Shown in pieces: positions 8,939 to 20,506 of a stretch of 64,000 bases of DNA. Numbering within the stretch: the stretch's first letter is position 1; the number at the start of each line of letters is the position of its first letter. The stretch is from assembly GCF_021739485.1 (NCBI RefSeq), contig NZ_JAJFNK010000027.1:1-64000 (forward strand). The letters are read 5' to 3'. The stretch comes from Alicyclobacillus tolerans (GTDB lineage: Bacteria > Bacillota > Bacilli > Alicyclobacillales > Alicyclobacillaceae). Made by a program: the position numbers and the translations under genes. A model generated the notes under the pieces. It searched no databases. It was not told the DNA's origin and worked only from the letters and a program-made list of their open reading frames with translations.

Positions 8939-9547
8939 CCATCTGGTTTCAAATCTCTAGGGAAAAAACCCATCGCCTTAAGACGATGAATGTGAAACAC
9001 GTATTCCATTCCGCGGACAAGCACCGCGGCTGTACCAGAGTCCCAGCGAACCATCTGCGTTTCGTTTCCAATCCGCATTCGGGTTCGTTCCGATGCGAGT
9101 TGATTTGCGCGTTTGTTCGCAGCGTGTCCGTTTCATATATGAAATAAAATTTCAATCATTTGCAATTAAAAAAGACCGAATTCGTAAAATTTTATTTAAT
9201 TGGATTATATGCAAACCGTTGTTCATGCGCAAGTCGTTTTTTGTAAAGCTTTAGGTCGAATTTCACCCCCTAGAATTGGACCTCGGTCCGGGGCAACACG
9301 TCCGACCGCATCGGCCAGCGCAATTGTCCGACGAAATCGACACCGGTAACTCCTGTGCCTTGGCTAAAACTTCACGCTAAATTCAAGAGGTCGTTATAAA
9401 GCCTTTACACGACTCGAGTACACTAAACGAGGCATGGAACCCGGCAGACTCCCGGAAAGAGCGGGTTCGAGAAACACCTCATTCCGGGTTTCATCCTGCG
9501 AGTGATTTCGGTAAGCTAGCGAAAGAGAAACATTTGGGAGGTCGAAC

Positions 9548-10321
9548 ATGTATAAAATCGCTTTTTTTGACGTGGATGGAACCCTTTTAAATACGGAACA
9601 AAAAGTCCCGCAGTCCACCATTGAAGCCATCCAGCAATTGAAACACAAAGGGATCGAACCCGTTATCGCAACCGGCCGCCCTCCGTACCACATGCAAGAG
9701 CTCGCCGAAGAAATCGGCATTACCTCTTCCATCAATGTCAATGGGGGCATTGTTATTTATCAGGGTGAAGTGCTGTTTGAGAACCCCTTGCAAAAACGCG
9801 CCATCGACAATGCCGTTGAAATTGCCGGCGTTCACGGTCATCCCCTTATCTTTTGCGGCTTGAACGACTCGTATGCGACGGTGAAAGACAACGATACGAT
9901 AAATAACATTTTCGATTTCTTTCATTGGAAGGCTCCGCTTTTTGATCCAGCGTACTATCAACAACACCCCGTGTATCAGATTCAAGCGTTCTGCACGCCA
10001 GAAAGCCGGGATGCATACCAGTCTTTGTCTCACGTTCGCACGTATCCATGGAGCATCAAGTCTATCGGGTTTGACATTCTGCCCGCGGGCAATTCTAAGG
10101 CATCTGCCATCGATCAACTTCTGGGTCATCTCAGGTTGACGCGCGAAGAATCCATTGCTTTTGGCGATGGCTTCAACGACGTGGAAATGATTCAAGCGGT
10201 CGGTCTTGGCATTGCCATGGGCAATGCGAAAGAAGTCCTCAAAGAGCATGCGGATTACGTGACAAAGTCTGTCGACGAAGACGGGATCTTCCATGCTCTT
10301 CAGGCCCTGAGCATTGTCTAA
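9548..10321 (+). CDS. Cof-type HAD hydrolase
   Basis: A 257-residue phosphatase of the HAD superfamily, IIB cap subtype. Visible motifs: I FFDVDGTLLNTE with nucleophile D8 and acid D10, II around ATGRPPYH, III Lys region near ~190, IV AFGDGFNDVEM. The members dephosphorylate small sugar- or vitamin-phosphates such as erythrose-4-P or FMN; the substrate cannot be told from sequence. A GGGAGG site lies before ATG. mscL follows 95 bp downstream on the same strand, so the two may share a transcript. Confidence 0.9.
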   Translation: MYKIAFFDVDGTLLNTEQKVPQSTIEAIQQLKHKGIEPVIATGRPPYHMQELAEEIGITSSINVNGGIVIYQGEVLFENPLQKRAIDNAVEIAGVHGHPLIFCGLNDSYATVKDNDTINNIFDFFHWKAPLFDPAYYQQHPVYQIQAFCTPESRDAYQSLSHVRTYPWSIKSIGFDILPAGNSKASAIDQLLGHLRLTREESIAFGDGFNDVEMIQAVGLGIAMGNAKEVLKEHADYVTKSVDEDGIFHALQALSIV

Positions 10322-10371
10322 ATTCGCCAGTTGTCAGAGATGAAGGAAAGTGCCTGCGCGCAGAGAATGTT

Positions 10372-10405
10372 ACCTCATCGAAGCGGCTAAACCTTGAGAT
10401 GAGGT
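10372..10405 (+). promoter_or_regulatory. Hairpin that masks the mscL ribosome binding site
   Basis: ACCTCATC at 10372-10379 is perfectly complementary to GATGAGGT at 10398-10405, with an 18-base loop. The 3' arm contains most of the GAGGTG Shine-Dalgarno sequence of mscL, so folding would hide it. Confidence 0.5.
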
Positions 10406-10416
10406 GACACGAAAGC

Positions 10417-10854
10417 GTGTGGAAGGAATTTCGAGATTTTATTGCACGTGGCAACGTTTTTGACTTAGCGGTCGGAATCATTATTGGGGGGGCCTTTGGG
10501 AAAATCGTAACCTCACTGGTTAACGACATCATTATGCCTCCCATTGGACTGCTGTTTGGCCCGCTCAACTTCAGCAGCCTATATCTGAACTTGTCCCGCA
10601 AAAGCTACGCCAGTTTGGCGCAAGCCAAAGCGGCTGGTGCGCCCACCATCAACTACGGGTCGTTTATCAACAACGTGATTGATTTTCTGATCGTGGCGTT
10701 CGTGATTTTCTTAATGGTGAGGAGTATCAACAAATTGCGAAAGCCCAAGACCGCGGAAATCACAACAAAAACTTGCCCTTATTGCCTGTCTTCGATTCCG
10801 TTGGCCGCGATGAAATGTGCGCACTGCACCTCTGATATGCCTTCCGAGGCGTAA
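10417..10854 (+). CDS. mscL: Large-conductance mechanosensitive channel with C-terminal zinc ribbon
   Basis: A 145-residue osmotic-emergency-release channel. It has the typical N-terminus ([20 protein letters not shown]), TM1 ~14-38 with the [12 protein letters not shown] pore segment, a periplasmic loop, TM2 ~80-103, then a short linker and a C-terminal four-Cys zinc ribbon (C120/C123/C134/C137, CPYC ... CAHC). That ribbon replaces the usual helical bundle tail and is known in some Gram-positive MscL proteins. GTG start with GAGGTG ten bases upstream. Confidence 0.95.
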   Translation: MWKEFRDFIARGNVFDLAVGIIIGGAFGKIVTSLVNDIIMPPIGLLFGPLNFSSLYLNLSRKSYASLAQAKAAGAPTINYGSFINNVIDFLIVAFVIFLMVRSINKLRKPKTAEITTKTCPYCLSSIPLAAMKCAHCTSDMPSEA

Positions 10855-10883
10855 TCGTCGGTTGGCCTGTGTGGAGACCATGG

Positions 10884-10908
10884 GGGCACGCGCATGAAGC
10901 GCGTGCCC
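10884..10908. terminator. Terminator between mscL and fabF
   Basis: GGGCACGCGC-ATGAA-GCGCGTGCCC, a perfect 10-bp stem followed by a weak T-rich stretch. It lies between two convergent genes and may act in both directions. Confidence 0.75.
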
Positions 10909-10913
10909 TGTTC

Positions 10914-12179
10914 TTACACCTGCGGTTTTCGGAAGATCAATACCCCGTTTTGTCCGCCAAACCCGAACGACGTGCTTAAAGCCGTGCGAATTGGCCGTTC
11001 AACCGCCTCGTGACGAATGAGGTTCGGCGGTGTGCCTTCGTCGGGATCGTCGCAGTTCATGTTTGGAGGAAGCCAACCGGTTTGCAGTGCGCGGATGCAT
11101 GCAACGGCCTCGATGGAAGCTGCGGCTCCCAGGGTATGCCCAATATGCCCTTTGATGGAACTCACCGGAATCTGCGGCAGGTCTTCCCCGAAAGCTTCCA
11201 AAAACGCGCGCGACTCGGAAGCGTCGCCGGCCCGGGTTGCCGTGGCGTGCGCGTTGATGTAGTCGATGTCGTTGGGCTCAAGCCCCGCATCCAGCAAAGC
11301 CTGACGAATCGCGAGAACGCCCCCGCGGCCGCCGGGTTCTGGAGCAATTTGATGGTAGCCGTCATTGGAGGTCCCATACCCAATCAGTTCAGCGTGAATT
11401 TTGGCGTTTCGAGCCTTTGCCCGCTCTGCCGATTCCAACACCAGCAGCGCAGAGCCCTCCCCAGGAGCCATCCCCTGGCGTTCCTTGTCAAACGGCCGTG
11501 ACCACGTCGAAAAATCTCCGTTCCCCCGCGCTGCCAATGCACCCGCCTCGCGAAGACTCGCGAGCAGCGACGGAGCAAACAGGCTGTCCGTTCCCCCAGC
11601 GATCGCGATATCAATCTTTCCGCTCTTGAGCCACATCATGGCCTCGCCAATGGCGTTGGCCGAGGAAGCGCATGCGGTGGTATACGTCAGCACCGGCCCG
11701 TGAATGCCAAACTGTGCTGCAAGTGTCGCTGCCGGCGCGTTCGGGATCGACTTGGAAATCAACCTTGGGCCCACGTGCGCAGAAGCATCTAAGGCTAGAG
11801 CCGCCGCACCTGCATCCATGTCGCGAAGGCTGCCGATTCCAGTGCCGATGAAAATCCCGATGCGCTCCGACGAAGTGCCTGGACGGAACGTCTTAGGTTC
11901 CCCGTCGGACATCCCGGCATCCAAAGTCGCCTCCATCGCCGCAAACAAAGCAAATTGCGTGAACCTTGTCGTGTCCCGAACAAATTTTTCCGAGAATTTT
12001 TCACGGGGATCAAAGTCAGGGACCTCGGCCGACACCGGGGCGAACTCTCGCAGTGCTTCGTCCCGGGTCTGGTTGACGGCGCAATGTCCGGCAACCAAGG
12101 AATCCCATAGTTTGTCTACCCCGATCCCATACGGAGTCACGGCTCCCATTCCAGTGACGACAATCCTCTCGACACTCAT
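10914..12179 (-). CDS. fabF: Beta-ketoacyl-ACP synthase II
   Basis: A 421-residue condensing enzyme that elongates acyl-ACP with malonyl-ACP. The Cys-His-His triad is visible: Cys in TTACASSANAIGE at ~165, His in INAHATATRAGD at ~300, His in KGHIGHTLGAAAS at ~336. The N-terminal VVTGMGAVTPYG motif is intact. The start ATG has a purine-rich AAGGGGATAGGAAAG site. The gene is not in a fab cluster, so it may be a second FabF copy; in omega-alicyclic-fatty-acid organisms a specialised elongation role is conceivable, but nothing here shows it. Confidence 0.92.
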   Translation of the reverse strand: MSVERIVVTGMGAVTPYGIGVDKLWDSLVAGHCAVNQTRDEALREFAPVSAEVPDFDPREKFSEKFVRDTTRFTQFALFAAMEATLDAGMSDGEPKTFRPGTSSERIGIFIGTGIGSLRDMDAGAAALALDASAHVGPRLISKSIPNAPAATLAAQFGIHGPVLTYTTACASSANAIGEAMMWLKSGKIDIAIAGGTDSLFAPSLLASLREAGALAARGNGDFSTWSRPFDKERQGMAPGEGSALLVLESAERAKARNAKIHAELIGYGTSNDGYHQIAPEPGGRGGVLAIRQALLDAGLEPNDIDYINAHATATRAGDASESRAFLEAFGEDLPQIPVSSIKGHIGHTLGAAASIEAVACIRALQTGWLPPNMNCDDPDEGTPPNLIRHEAVERPIRTALSTSFGFGGQNGVLIFRKPQV

Positions 12180-12671
12180 CTTTCCTATCCCCTTGTTCTA
12201 AATCTATCGGTTTCACCCATGCAGCACGGACCTGCGCCCGTATTTGACGGGATACGCTGCGCCGGATAGTCACGGGTGAATCGCATGTATTTCGCCCAAA
12301 ATTTTTATGTGAATTCAATTGTATTTTTTTATACTAACACATTGCCTGCATCAGCGTTAAGGGCTGGACGGATACCTAGGCGACGATGGGCATCTCGTGG
12401 TCGCCCTCCTCAATGCATTTTTCAAATTTATCGCAAGCGCTGTTGAACCGGAAACACCAATTAGGGAAAAGCAACAAAAAAAGGAACCAAGCTATCAATT
12501 GACGCCTTTTTTTGAAAAAGTTAACCTATAAAGGTGCGAATTTTATTCAACGATGCGGACGCACGTGTCTGTCCCCTCTGCCTGTACGATGCAATCGAGG
12601 TATCGGGTCCGTTCGCCCAGTTTTAAACCGGGTTTTAAAAAACCAGAAACACATAAGGAGAAGAGAGTGCC
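12180..12671. other. 492-bp divergent intergenic region
   Basis: Between fabF (minus) and the DUF1641 gene (plus). AT-rich tracts at 12300-12345 and 12470-12540 probably hold the two promoters, but I could not pick a well-spaced -35/-10 pair. No gene is seen. Confidence 0.4.
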
Positions 12672-13091
12672 ATGACGACAACACTTCAAAACACTCAAAT
12701 GGAAGACATCACGGATTTGCTGCTCGATTCAGAAATTCAGGAGTCGTTGGTCACGGTGTTAAAGGAAATGCCTAAAATTGCAAAGCTCGTCAAAGCGTTT
12801 GGCGAATTTTACGACATCGCAGATGAGACCCTCTCTGACCCCACTGTCCTCGATAAAGTGCTCGTTCCTCTGGGTAAGAAAGTTGAGCCTCTGCAGGAAA
12901 AGGTGCGGGACGTCAAAGAAGTCATCCAGGAAGCCAAACAACGCGCTGAAGGCGATACTTCCAAGATCAACGTCTTTTCACTGATGAAACTCTTAAAAGA
13001 CCCGACGGTCCAGAAAAACCTCCGGTTTGTACAAGCGGCTCTGAATGTGCTCTCCGAACGCGGCAACAAAACGGGATCGGCCAGCATCTAA
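12672..13091 (+). CDS. DUF1641 family protein
   Basis: A 139-residue, mostly helical soluble protein. The C-terminal FSLMKLLKDPTVQKNLRFVQAALNVLSE matches the DUF1641 signature (LKDPxVQ..L.F). In Bacilli this family (YrhD/YjgD-like) commonly sits beside formate dehydrogenase-like oxidoreductases; here it stands alone with no redox partner within 10 kb. AAGGAGAAGAG lies just before the ATG. Function unknown. Confidence 0.8.
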   Translation: MTTTLQNTQMEDITDLLLDSEIQESLVTVLKEMPKIAKLVKAFGEFYDIADETLSDPTVLDKVLVPLGKKVEPLQEKVRDVKEVIQEAKQRAEGDTSKINVFSLMKLLKDPTVQKNLRFVQAALNVLSERGNKTGSASI

Positions 13092-13289
13092 GACAAGTTT
13101 GCCCAGCGTTTGGCACGGTAAAACACCTCTGAACCCCTATGGCACTAGGCTCGTCACTCCAAAACAGGAGCCCGATAGGGAAAAGGGTCCTGACGCTTGG
13201 TCAACGCAATCGACCAGTCGTCAAGACCCATGAGGTGTTGCAGTTCGCAAAAGACATTCCTCCACCTTGCAAAGCCTCCTCATTTTGGC

Positions 13290-13688
13290 TTAATGGCTCT
13301 GAACGTCCTTGCGGCAAGACGGGCAAAGCCCAGTCAGCAGGAGGTTCATGTCGTGCACCTTGTATCCGGTCTCCGCTTCAATGGTTTCGATCACGGTATC
13401 GGGAATGTCTGCCGCCGACTCGGCAATAGCTCCGCAACGGGTGCATATCAGGTGCCCGTGTTCTTCCATACGTCCATCGTAGCGCATGACTCCGTTGCCA
13501 ATGTTGAGTTCCCGAATCATACCCTTTTCCGTCAGGTACTTCAAAGAGTTGTATACCGTCGCGTAGGCTACGCGATTTCCTTGCTGCGCCAACCGATCCA
13601 TAATGTCCGTGGCGGTAGGGTGATCCGTAGATGTTCGAACCACATCCAATACAGCGCGACGAGGTCCTGTTAGGTTCAACGATTGCAT
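13290..13688 (-). CDS. perR: Fur-family peroxide regulator, PerR type
   Basis: A 132-residue repressor: N-terminal winged helix (TGPRRAVLDVV to ~80) and C-terminal dimerisation domain. It has two CxxC zinc pairs (CTRC, CPSC). Regulatory-metal residues of the PerR type are present (His in DHPTA, Asp in MRYDG, then EEHGH), which favours PerR over Fur or Zur. The start at 13688 has AAAGGGGGA upstream; the frame continues 18 codons further without a site. No obvious PerR box is seen in its own upstream region. Confidence 0.85.
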   Translation of the reverse strand: MQSLNLTGPRRAVLDVVRTSTDHPTATDIMDRLAQQGNRVAYATVYNSLKYLTEKGMIRELNIGNGVMRYDGRMEEHGHLICTRCGAIAESAADIPDTVIETIEAETGYKVHDMNLLLTGLCPSCRKDVQSH

Positions 13689-14018
13689 GTGGAATCCCCC
13701 TTTCCAGCCCGTTCTGATGGTATTCATCCTACCAAAAACCAAGGATTTTGTCGAAGGCGGTAAGTGTCCTGCGCGTCTTCCCGACCTCCGTCATTGAATA
13801 CTACGTGCATTGCAGTTCCCCATTCCCATTCAGTACGCCCATGCCAACAGGACAGTGCTTTCGCCGAAATTTGTGAAAGCAAGTTGTAAAGGCAATTTTA
13901 CTTTCCTCTAATCTTTTTGTAATAGTTGTGCGGTACTTTTGGTGTGTCGGCTTTCCAAGTGTTGCCTGGCCGCATGAACCGGTTGTCCCACAACAGTGAA
14001 CAGAAAGGATCTTGATCG
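13689..14018. other. 330-bp divergent gap
   Basis: Separates perR from a small plus-strand gene. A T-rich segment around 13880-13940 is the likely promoter area. I see no gene and no clear operator. Confidence 0.4.
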
Positions 14019-14201
14019 ATGGACATCAGCTACCCATTTGAACAGTTGACCCTGTCAAGTCCCAAGGACATCGCGAACATCCGGTATTTAAAAAAGCAAC
14101 TCGAACGTTCTGAAATCAAAGTCGTCGATATCAAACGCCATCGCGATCAACTCGTTGTCACCTATCGCCGGCTCCACAACTCGTCCGGCCTCTCCCAATA
14201 A
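14019..14201 (+). CDS. Small hypothetical protein (60 aa)
   Basis: A short soluble protein of mixed charge with a predicted helix (residues 16-31, DIANIRYLKKQLERSE) and beta strands (KVVDIKRHRDQLVVTYR). AAAGGA lies nine bases upstream of ATG. No family is recognised; the frame is accepted because of its site and natural composition. Confidence 0.55.
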   Translation: MDISYPFEQLTLSSPKDIANIRYLKKQLERSEIKVVDIKRHRDQLVVTYRRLHNSSGLSQ

Positions 14202-14370
14202 TGTGTTCAATTGCGAGTTCGCAGGGATAGAGGGTCTCCCTCCTCTCCCCTGCATTTTGGTCTTTAAAAGCCTCTGCAGAGTTTCCAGACTCCGCTGCTT
14301 CCAAACCCAACAAAAACACCCCTGTGTATTTTTCTTTTTTAACCAAGTCATAACGAATTGTTTTGCTATG

Positions 14371-14403
14371 TAATAATATATGGTTATTATTAACGGGTAC
14401 CCG
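14371..14403. promoter_or_regulatory. Paired palindromes upstream of the ArsP-type permease
   Basis: An imperfect 22-bp AT-rich palindrome (TAATAAT ... TTATTA arms, 14371-14392) is followed at 14394 by the perfect 10-bp palindrome CGGGTACCCG. They lie 100 bp before the permease start in an otherwise empty 302-bp gap (14202-14503). The first could be a metal-sensor (Fur/PerR/ArsR-like) operator; this is inferred from shape only. Confidence 0.4.
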
Positions 14404-14503
14404 GTACAGTTGGAGCATGGCTCAATCTGCTAGGTTTTCCCTTGTACGCGTTGGGCACAGCATCAAGCGCGTATGGAAGAGTGCATCAAAAGGAGGGATT
14501 GTA

Positions 14504-15658
14504 GTGAGTGAATTGGGGTCCACTGTCGCAGCGCAAAACCTGTCTCGACCGCCGCACCGGCGCAGAATTGCCTCGTTTCTCGTCTTTATGGTCATCCTCA
14601 TTGCAGGAGAGTTTTACGTCAAATGGGATCCGTACTTTCACAAGGCATTTGTGGCGGCGGCACACCACTCGCTGGGTTCGTCCATCGTCAGCGGCAAAGC
14701 CAACGTGCCTCCCACCGTGGGAATCCAAGCCGCCTGGAGTTACGCGCTGGCCTACTTTAACAGCGTATGGCAAGCCGTCGTGTTTGCCATTGTTGTAGGT
14801 GCCGCAGTTCAGGCTCTGGTGCCCAGGGACTGGATTATCCGGTTGTTTGCCAAACGTTCGCTAGGCAGCGTGGCGACGGCCAGCCTTACGGCCGTGCCAG
14901 GTATGATGTGCACCTGCTGCGCTGCGCCAATCACAGTCGGCTTGCGAAAACAACAGGCGTCCGTCGGAGCGTCGTTGGCCTTTTGGCTGGGTAACCCCGT
15001 CTTGAATCCAGCGACTCTGATTTTCATCGGCTTTGTGCTGGGCTGGAGGTTTGTGGTTTTGCGCATGGTTTTTGGGCTCGTCCTGGTGGTTGGAGCCGGG
15101 TACTTTGGAAACCGGTTTGCGGATGTATTTCTCCGTCGTCCCCCGTCAAGCATCGCGACGGGCGACCATGCAGATGGACGCAGTGCTGCGCCTTTGCCAA
15201 ACCTGTTGGAATCCGTCCAGAGCAAAAGTCCTCAAAGTTCCCGGCAAAGGGAATCCGCGTCCGTATGGATCCGTTTTTTCCACAACTTAGGGAACATGGT
15301 CATGACAGTCGTCCCGGCCTACGTCGTCCTCGTGTTACTGGTCGGCGGTCTTCGCGCCTGGTTGTTCCCCGCCGTCTCCGTACATGCGACGGGCCTTTTG
15401 TGGGTCATCGGTTTGGCACTGGCCGGGACCGTCTTCGTGATCCCGACCGCCGGCGAAGTCCCTATCATACAGACGCTCACTCACTACGGACTGGGACTAG
15501 GACCGGCAGCCGCCCTGTTGCTCACACTGCCTGCGATCAGCGCCCCGTCGATGGCCATTGTATGGAGACACTTTCCGAAAAAGGCGCTTTGGTTCACAGC
15601 GGCGTACACGTTCGTCATCGGAATCGCAGGAGGAGTGCTTGCCATGTTGGCCTTGTAG
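14504..15658 (+). CDS. ArsP/UPF0718-type membrane permease
   Basis: A 384-residue permease with about eight to nine transmembrane segments. A conserved Cys cluster (PGMMCTCCAAPITVGLRKQ) at the end of one helix and FWLGNPVLNPATLIFIGFV are characteristic of the ArsP_1/DUF318 permeases, some of which export trivalent organoarsenicals. Here the motif has CTCC rather than the classic spacing, so the substrate is open. I chose GTG at 14504 because AGGAGGG lies six bases upstream; an in-frame upstream extension has no site. A hydrophilic linker at ~205-245 separates the two halves. Confidence 0.8.
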   Translation: MSELGSTVAAQNLSRPPHRRRIASFLVFMVILIAGEFYVKWDPYFHKAFVAAAHHSLGSSIVSGKANVPPTVGIQAAWSYALAYFNSVWQAVVFAIVVGAAVQALVPRDWIIRLFAKRSLGSVATASLTAVPGMMCTCCAAPITVGLRKQQASVGASLAFWLGNPVLNPATLIFIGFVLGWRFVVLRMVFGLVLVVGAGYFGNRFADVFLRRPPSSIATGDHADGRSAAPLPNLLESVQSKSPQSSRQRESASVWIRFFHNLGNMVMTVVPAYVVLVLLVGGLRAWLFPAVSVHATGLLWVIGLALAGTVFVIPTAGEVPIIQTLTHYGLGLGPAAALLLTLPAISAPSMAIVWRHFPKKALWFTAAYTFVIGIAGGVLAMLAL

Positions 15659-15692
15659 CGCGCCAGCTCCTCAAAACGAAAACGCCGCCCTT

Positions 15693-18407
<2,715 letters not shown>

Positions 18408-18411
18408 CGGA

Positions 18412-19449
18412 TTAGATAATCACCACCTGGCTAAGATTCCGCGGCGTATCTGGATTGAGTCCGAGCGCCACAGCACGGTAGTAAGCCACGTAGTGCATGA
18501 CCGGCATGTACAGCACAGTCCGGCTCCAGTCGCTTACGTCACCGGGGAGCGTCAAGTTCTGCATGCCCTCCATCTCTACCCCTGCCGGAGTGAGAACCGC
18601 TGTGGTTCCGCCCAGCTTCTGAACGTCGCGAAGCACTCCTTGCACATAGGAAGCATCTTTTTTTGCGGCGAAAGACAACACGGCCGTGCCATTGGCGACG
18701 ATCGAAATGGGACCGTGCCGGAACTCCATGGGATTGTAGTACTCGCACGGCGTTTGGGTCATCTCTTTCAGTTTGAGCGTGGCCTCAGCGGCCAATCCAT
18801 AGTAAGAGCCAAGGCCTAGAAAAATGTATTGTTTGTACGCAGCCTCTCCCCATGCTTTTCCAAAGGATTGCGCAGACTCCGAAAACGAATCCAGCAGCTT
18901 GGGCAGTTGACTGAGTTCCGTCAGCAAATCGTCGTGCTTCGCAACTTTCGCCGCGATAATCTGCAAGGCCAGCAACATGTTCGTGAAGGACTGAGTCATG
19001 ACGACGGATTGTTCGGCGGCATGGTCCAACGCGATCCGGTGCGATGCTAATTGAGCCAGCGTGTGCTCCGCATGGCAGGTAATCCCGACCGTCGTCACGT
19101 TCGAATGGTTTTTCTGCAGGTACTCGACAGCCATCAAGACTTCCGAAGTGGTTCCTGAACGCGAAATCGCAAAGGCCACGACAGGCCGGTTTCGCGGGAC
19201 TGTGCTTTCGGCAGCCAGAAAAATTTCGGAGGATGGAACTGCGCTGCACGGGTTCCCAGTGACGGATTGGAACAAGTGTGCGGCGCTTTGGGCCAGGTAA
19301 AAAGACGTTCCTGAGCCGATAAACAAAAAGTGGGTTTGGGGAGTGACGGGCGCCGATTGTGCAATGTTCTCCCACTGACTGGGTGTTTGACTGAGAGTCT
19401 GCTGCCATGACGTCGATTGGTTTCGAATTTCGGTCAGCGTGTAATTCAA
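18412..19449 (-). CDS. AgaS-like SIS-domain sugar-phosphate isomerase/deaminase
   Basis: 345 residues with two SIS domains: the first contains FIGSGTSFYLAQ and AISRSGTTSEV, the second LGLGSYYGLAAEATLKLKEM and PMEFRHGPISIV, ending in GLNPDTPRNLSQVV. The N-terminal phrase TLTEIRNQSTSWQQTL is shared with AgaS and archaeal GlmD deaminases. Likely an aldose/ketose-amine phosphate isomerase-deaminase. FrlB-type deglycases are also double-SIS proteins, so an Amadori-product deglycase is an alternative. It starts four codons from the next gene, in an operon with the ROK kinase upstream. Confidence 0.8.
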   Translation of the reverse strand: MNYTLTEIRNQSTSWQQTLSQTPSQWENIAQSAPVTPQTHFLFIGSGTSFYLAQSAAHLFQSVTGNPCSAVPSSEIFLAAESTVPRNRPVVAFAISRSGTTSEVLMAVEYLQKNHSNVTTVGITCHAEHTLAQLASHRIALDHAAEQSVVMTQSFTNMLLALQIIAAKVAKHDDLLTELSQLPKLLDSFSESAQSFGKAWGEAAYKQYIFLGLGSYYGLAAEATLKLKEMTQTPCEYYNPMEFRHGPISIVANGTAVLSFAAKKDASYVQGVLRDVQKLGGTTAVLTPAGVEMEGMQNLTLPGDVSDWSRTVLYMPVMHYVAYYRAVALGLNPDTPRNLSQVVII

Positions 19450-19472
19450 TTGAATTCCTCCACTCCGTCTAT

Positions 19473-20414
19473 TTAGTGTACATATTGCTGCGTCAGTTCG
19501 CGAAACGCCAATTCTACGGCCCCATGCAACCCGGCGTCCCGGTCAAAATGGGCGGATGCCATGACAGGGGGGAATGGGACAAACTTGTTTACGTAGCGGG
19601 TTAGGTACGGGAGAATGACGTCTTTAGCCGCCATCATCCCGCCCCCAAACGCCACGCGTTCGGGGTTCCAATTCACGATAGCATTGGTGATGTGAAACGC
19701 AATTTCCTGCAAGGTTTCGTCGACAAACTTCTTGGCTTGTTCATCGGTGGCCGCCAACTCGAATAAATCCCGGGTCGACATCGTCTGTCCAAAGTGGGCG
19801 GAGGCCCGTTGGCCAATGGACTTCCCCCCCGCGAACTCTTCAAACGGAGCAGCGCCATCGGCGTAACCTAGAGACTCTGTTTTGCTGCGCAGGCAGTAGG
19901 CGATTTCCCCGGCTGCTCCGTTGTGGCCGCGCAGCACCTGTTGTCCCAAGGTATACGCCATGGCAATCCCAGTGCCAAAATTGACGTACATTCCGAAATC
20001 CACACCTTGCAGCGCTCCTCTTTCAACTTCGGCGAGGGCTGCCACCTTAACGTCGTTTTCGATGCCAACCGGTTTGTCTGCAAATGCACCTGCCATCTCC
20101 GCGGGGATGCGAAGCGACTCCCATCCAGGTACATTCGGGGCCATCTCGACGCGATCTGGCAGGGTGATGCCCATCGTGGCAACGCCGACACCGGCCAATT
20201 CCAGGCCGGTGTCTTGACGCGTGCGTTCAACGAGCTGTTGTCCCTCAGCAATCGCGGCTCGCAACACAGAGGGCCCGTCGACAAACTGAGAGGTCGGCAA
20301 TTCCGATCGATAGAGAATCTTGCGTTTCACATCTGCCGTTGCCAGGGCAACTTTTGTGCCGCCAAAATCAAATGCCAAAACAAAGGAGTTGTCTGACCCT
20401 GGCTGGTTGTTCAC
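19473..20414 (-). CDS. ROK-family sugar kinase
   Basis: 313 residues. N-terminal ATP-binding LAFDFGGTKVALA; ROK core with GIENDVKVAALAE and a fold-closing NFGTGIAMAYTLG. The CxCGxxGC zinc motif of most ROK kinases is replaced by a stretch with a single Cys (AGEIAYCLRSK), so it is a divergent ROK kinase. Probably phosphorylates the incoming sugar or amino sugar at O6, taking the place of a PTS. GTG start with AAGAAGGACGG upstream. No HTH domain, so it is an enzyme and not a regulator. Confidence 0.82.
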   Translation of the reverse strand: MNNQPGSDNSFVLAFDFGGTKVALATADVKRKILYRSELPTSQFVDGPSVLRAAIAEGQQLVERTRQDTGLELAGVGVATMGITLPDRVEMAPNVPGWESLRIPAEMAGAFADKPVGIENDVKVAALAEVERGALQGVDFGMYVNFGTGIAMAYTLGQQVLRGHNGAAGEIAYCLRSKTESLGYADGAAPFEEFAGGKSIGQRASAHFGQTMSTRDLFELAATDEQAKKFVDETLQEIAFHITNAIVNWNPERVAFGGGMMAAKDVILPYLTRYVNKFVPFPPVMASAHFDRDAGLHGAVELAFRELTQQYVH

Positions 20415-20442
20415 AATATCCGTCCTTCTTTCCTTCCTGCTG

Positions 20443-20476
20443 TTTATAAGACACTGCCTGTCTATGAAACACTGCA
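20443..20476. repeat. Two imperfect 16-bp direct repeats, 18-bp period
   Basis: TTTATAAGACACTGCC and TCTATGAAACACTGCA match at 12 of 16 positions, in the gap between the permease stop and the ROK kinase leader. Confidence 0.6.
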
Positions 20477-20506
20477 TCAAAGCCATTCCGAACAAGGTGC
20501 TGCAGC

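Larger units (their letters stand above)
8769..9547. other. 779-bp gap, AT-rich, regulatory
   Basis: No credible gene. It contains two cre sites near its left end, an 11-bp stem-loop overlapping the second one (8911-8937), a very AT-rich stretch at about 9130-9240, and at 9437-9490 a segment in which one AACCCG block can pair with either of two downstream CGGGTT blocks ahead of the HAD gene. Two minus-strand open frames (8827-9078 and 8949-9155) lack ribosome binding sites and recognisable motifs. Confidence 0.5.

Noticed and set aside
8827..9155. Two overlapping minus-strand frames of 68 and 83 codons
   Set aside because: They overlap one another in different frames, include the cre sites region and have no recognisable domain or ribosome binding site.
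9437..9490. T-box or riboswitch ahead of the HAD gene
   Set aside because: Alternative pairing of AACCCG exists, but none of the conserved T-box or riboswitch sequences are visible and no terminator follows.
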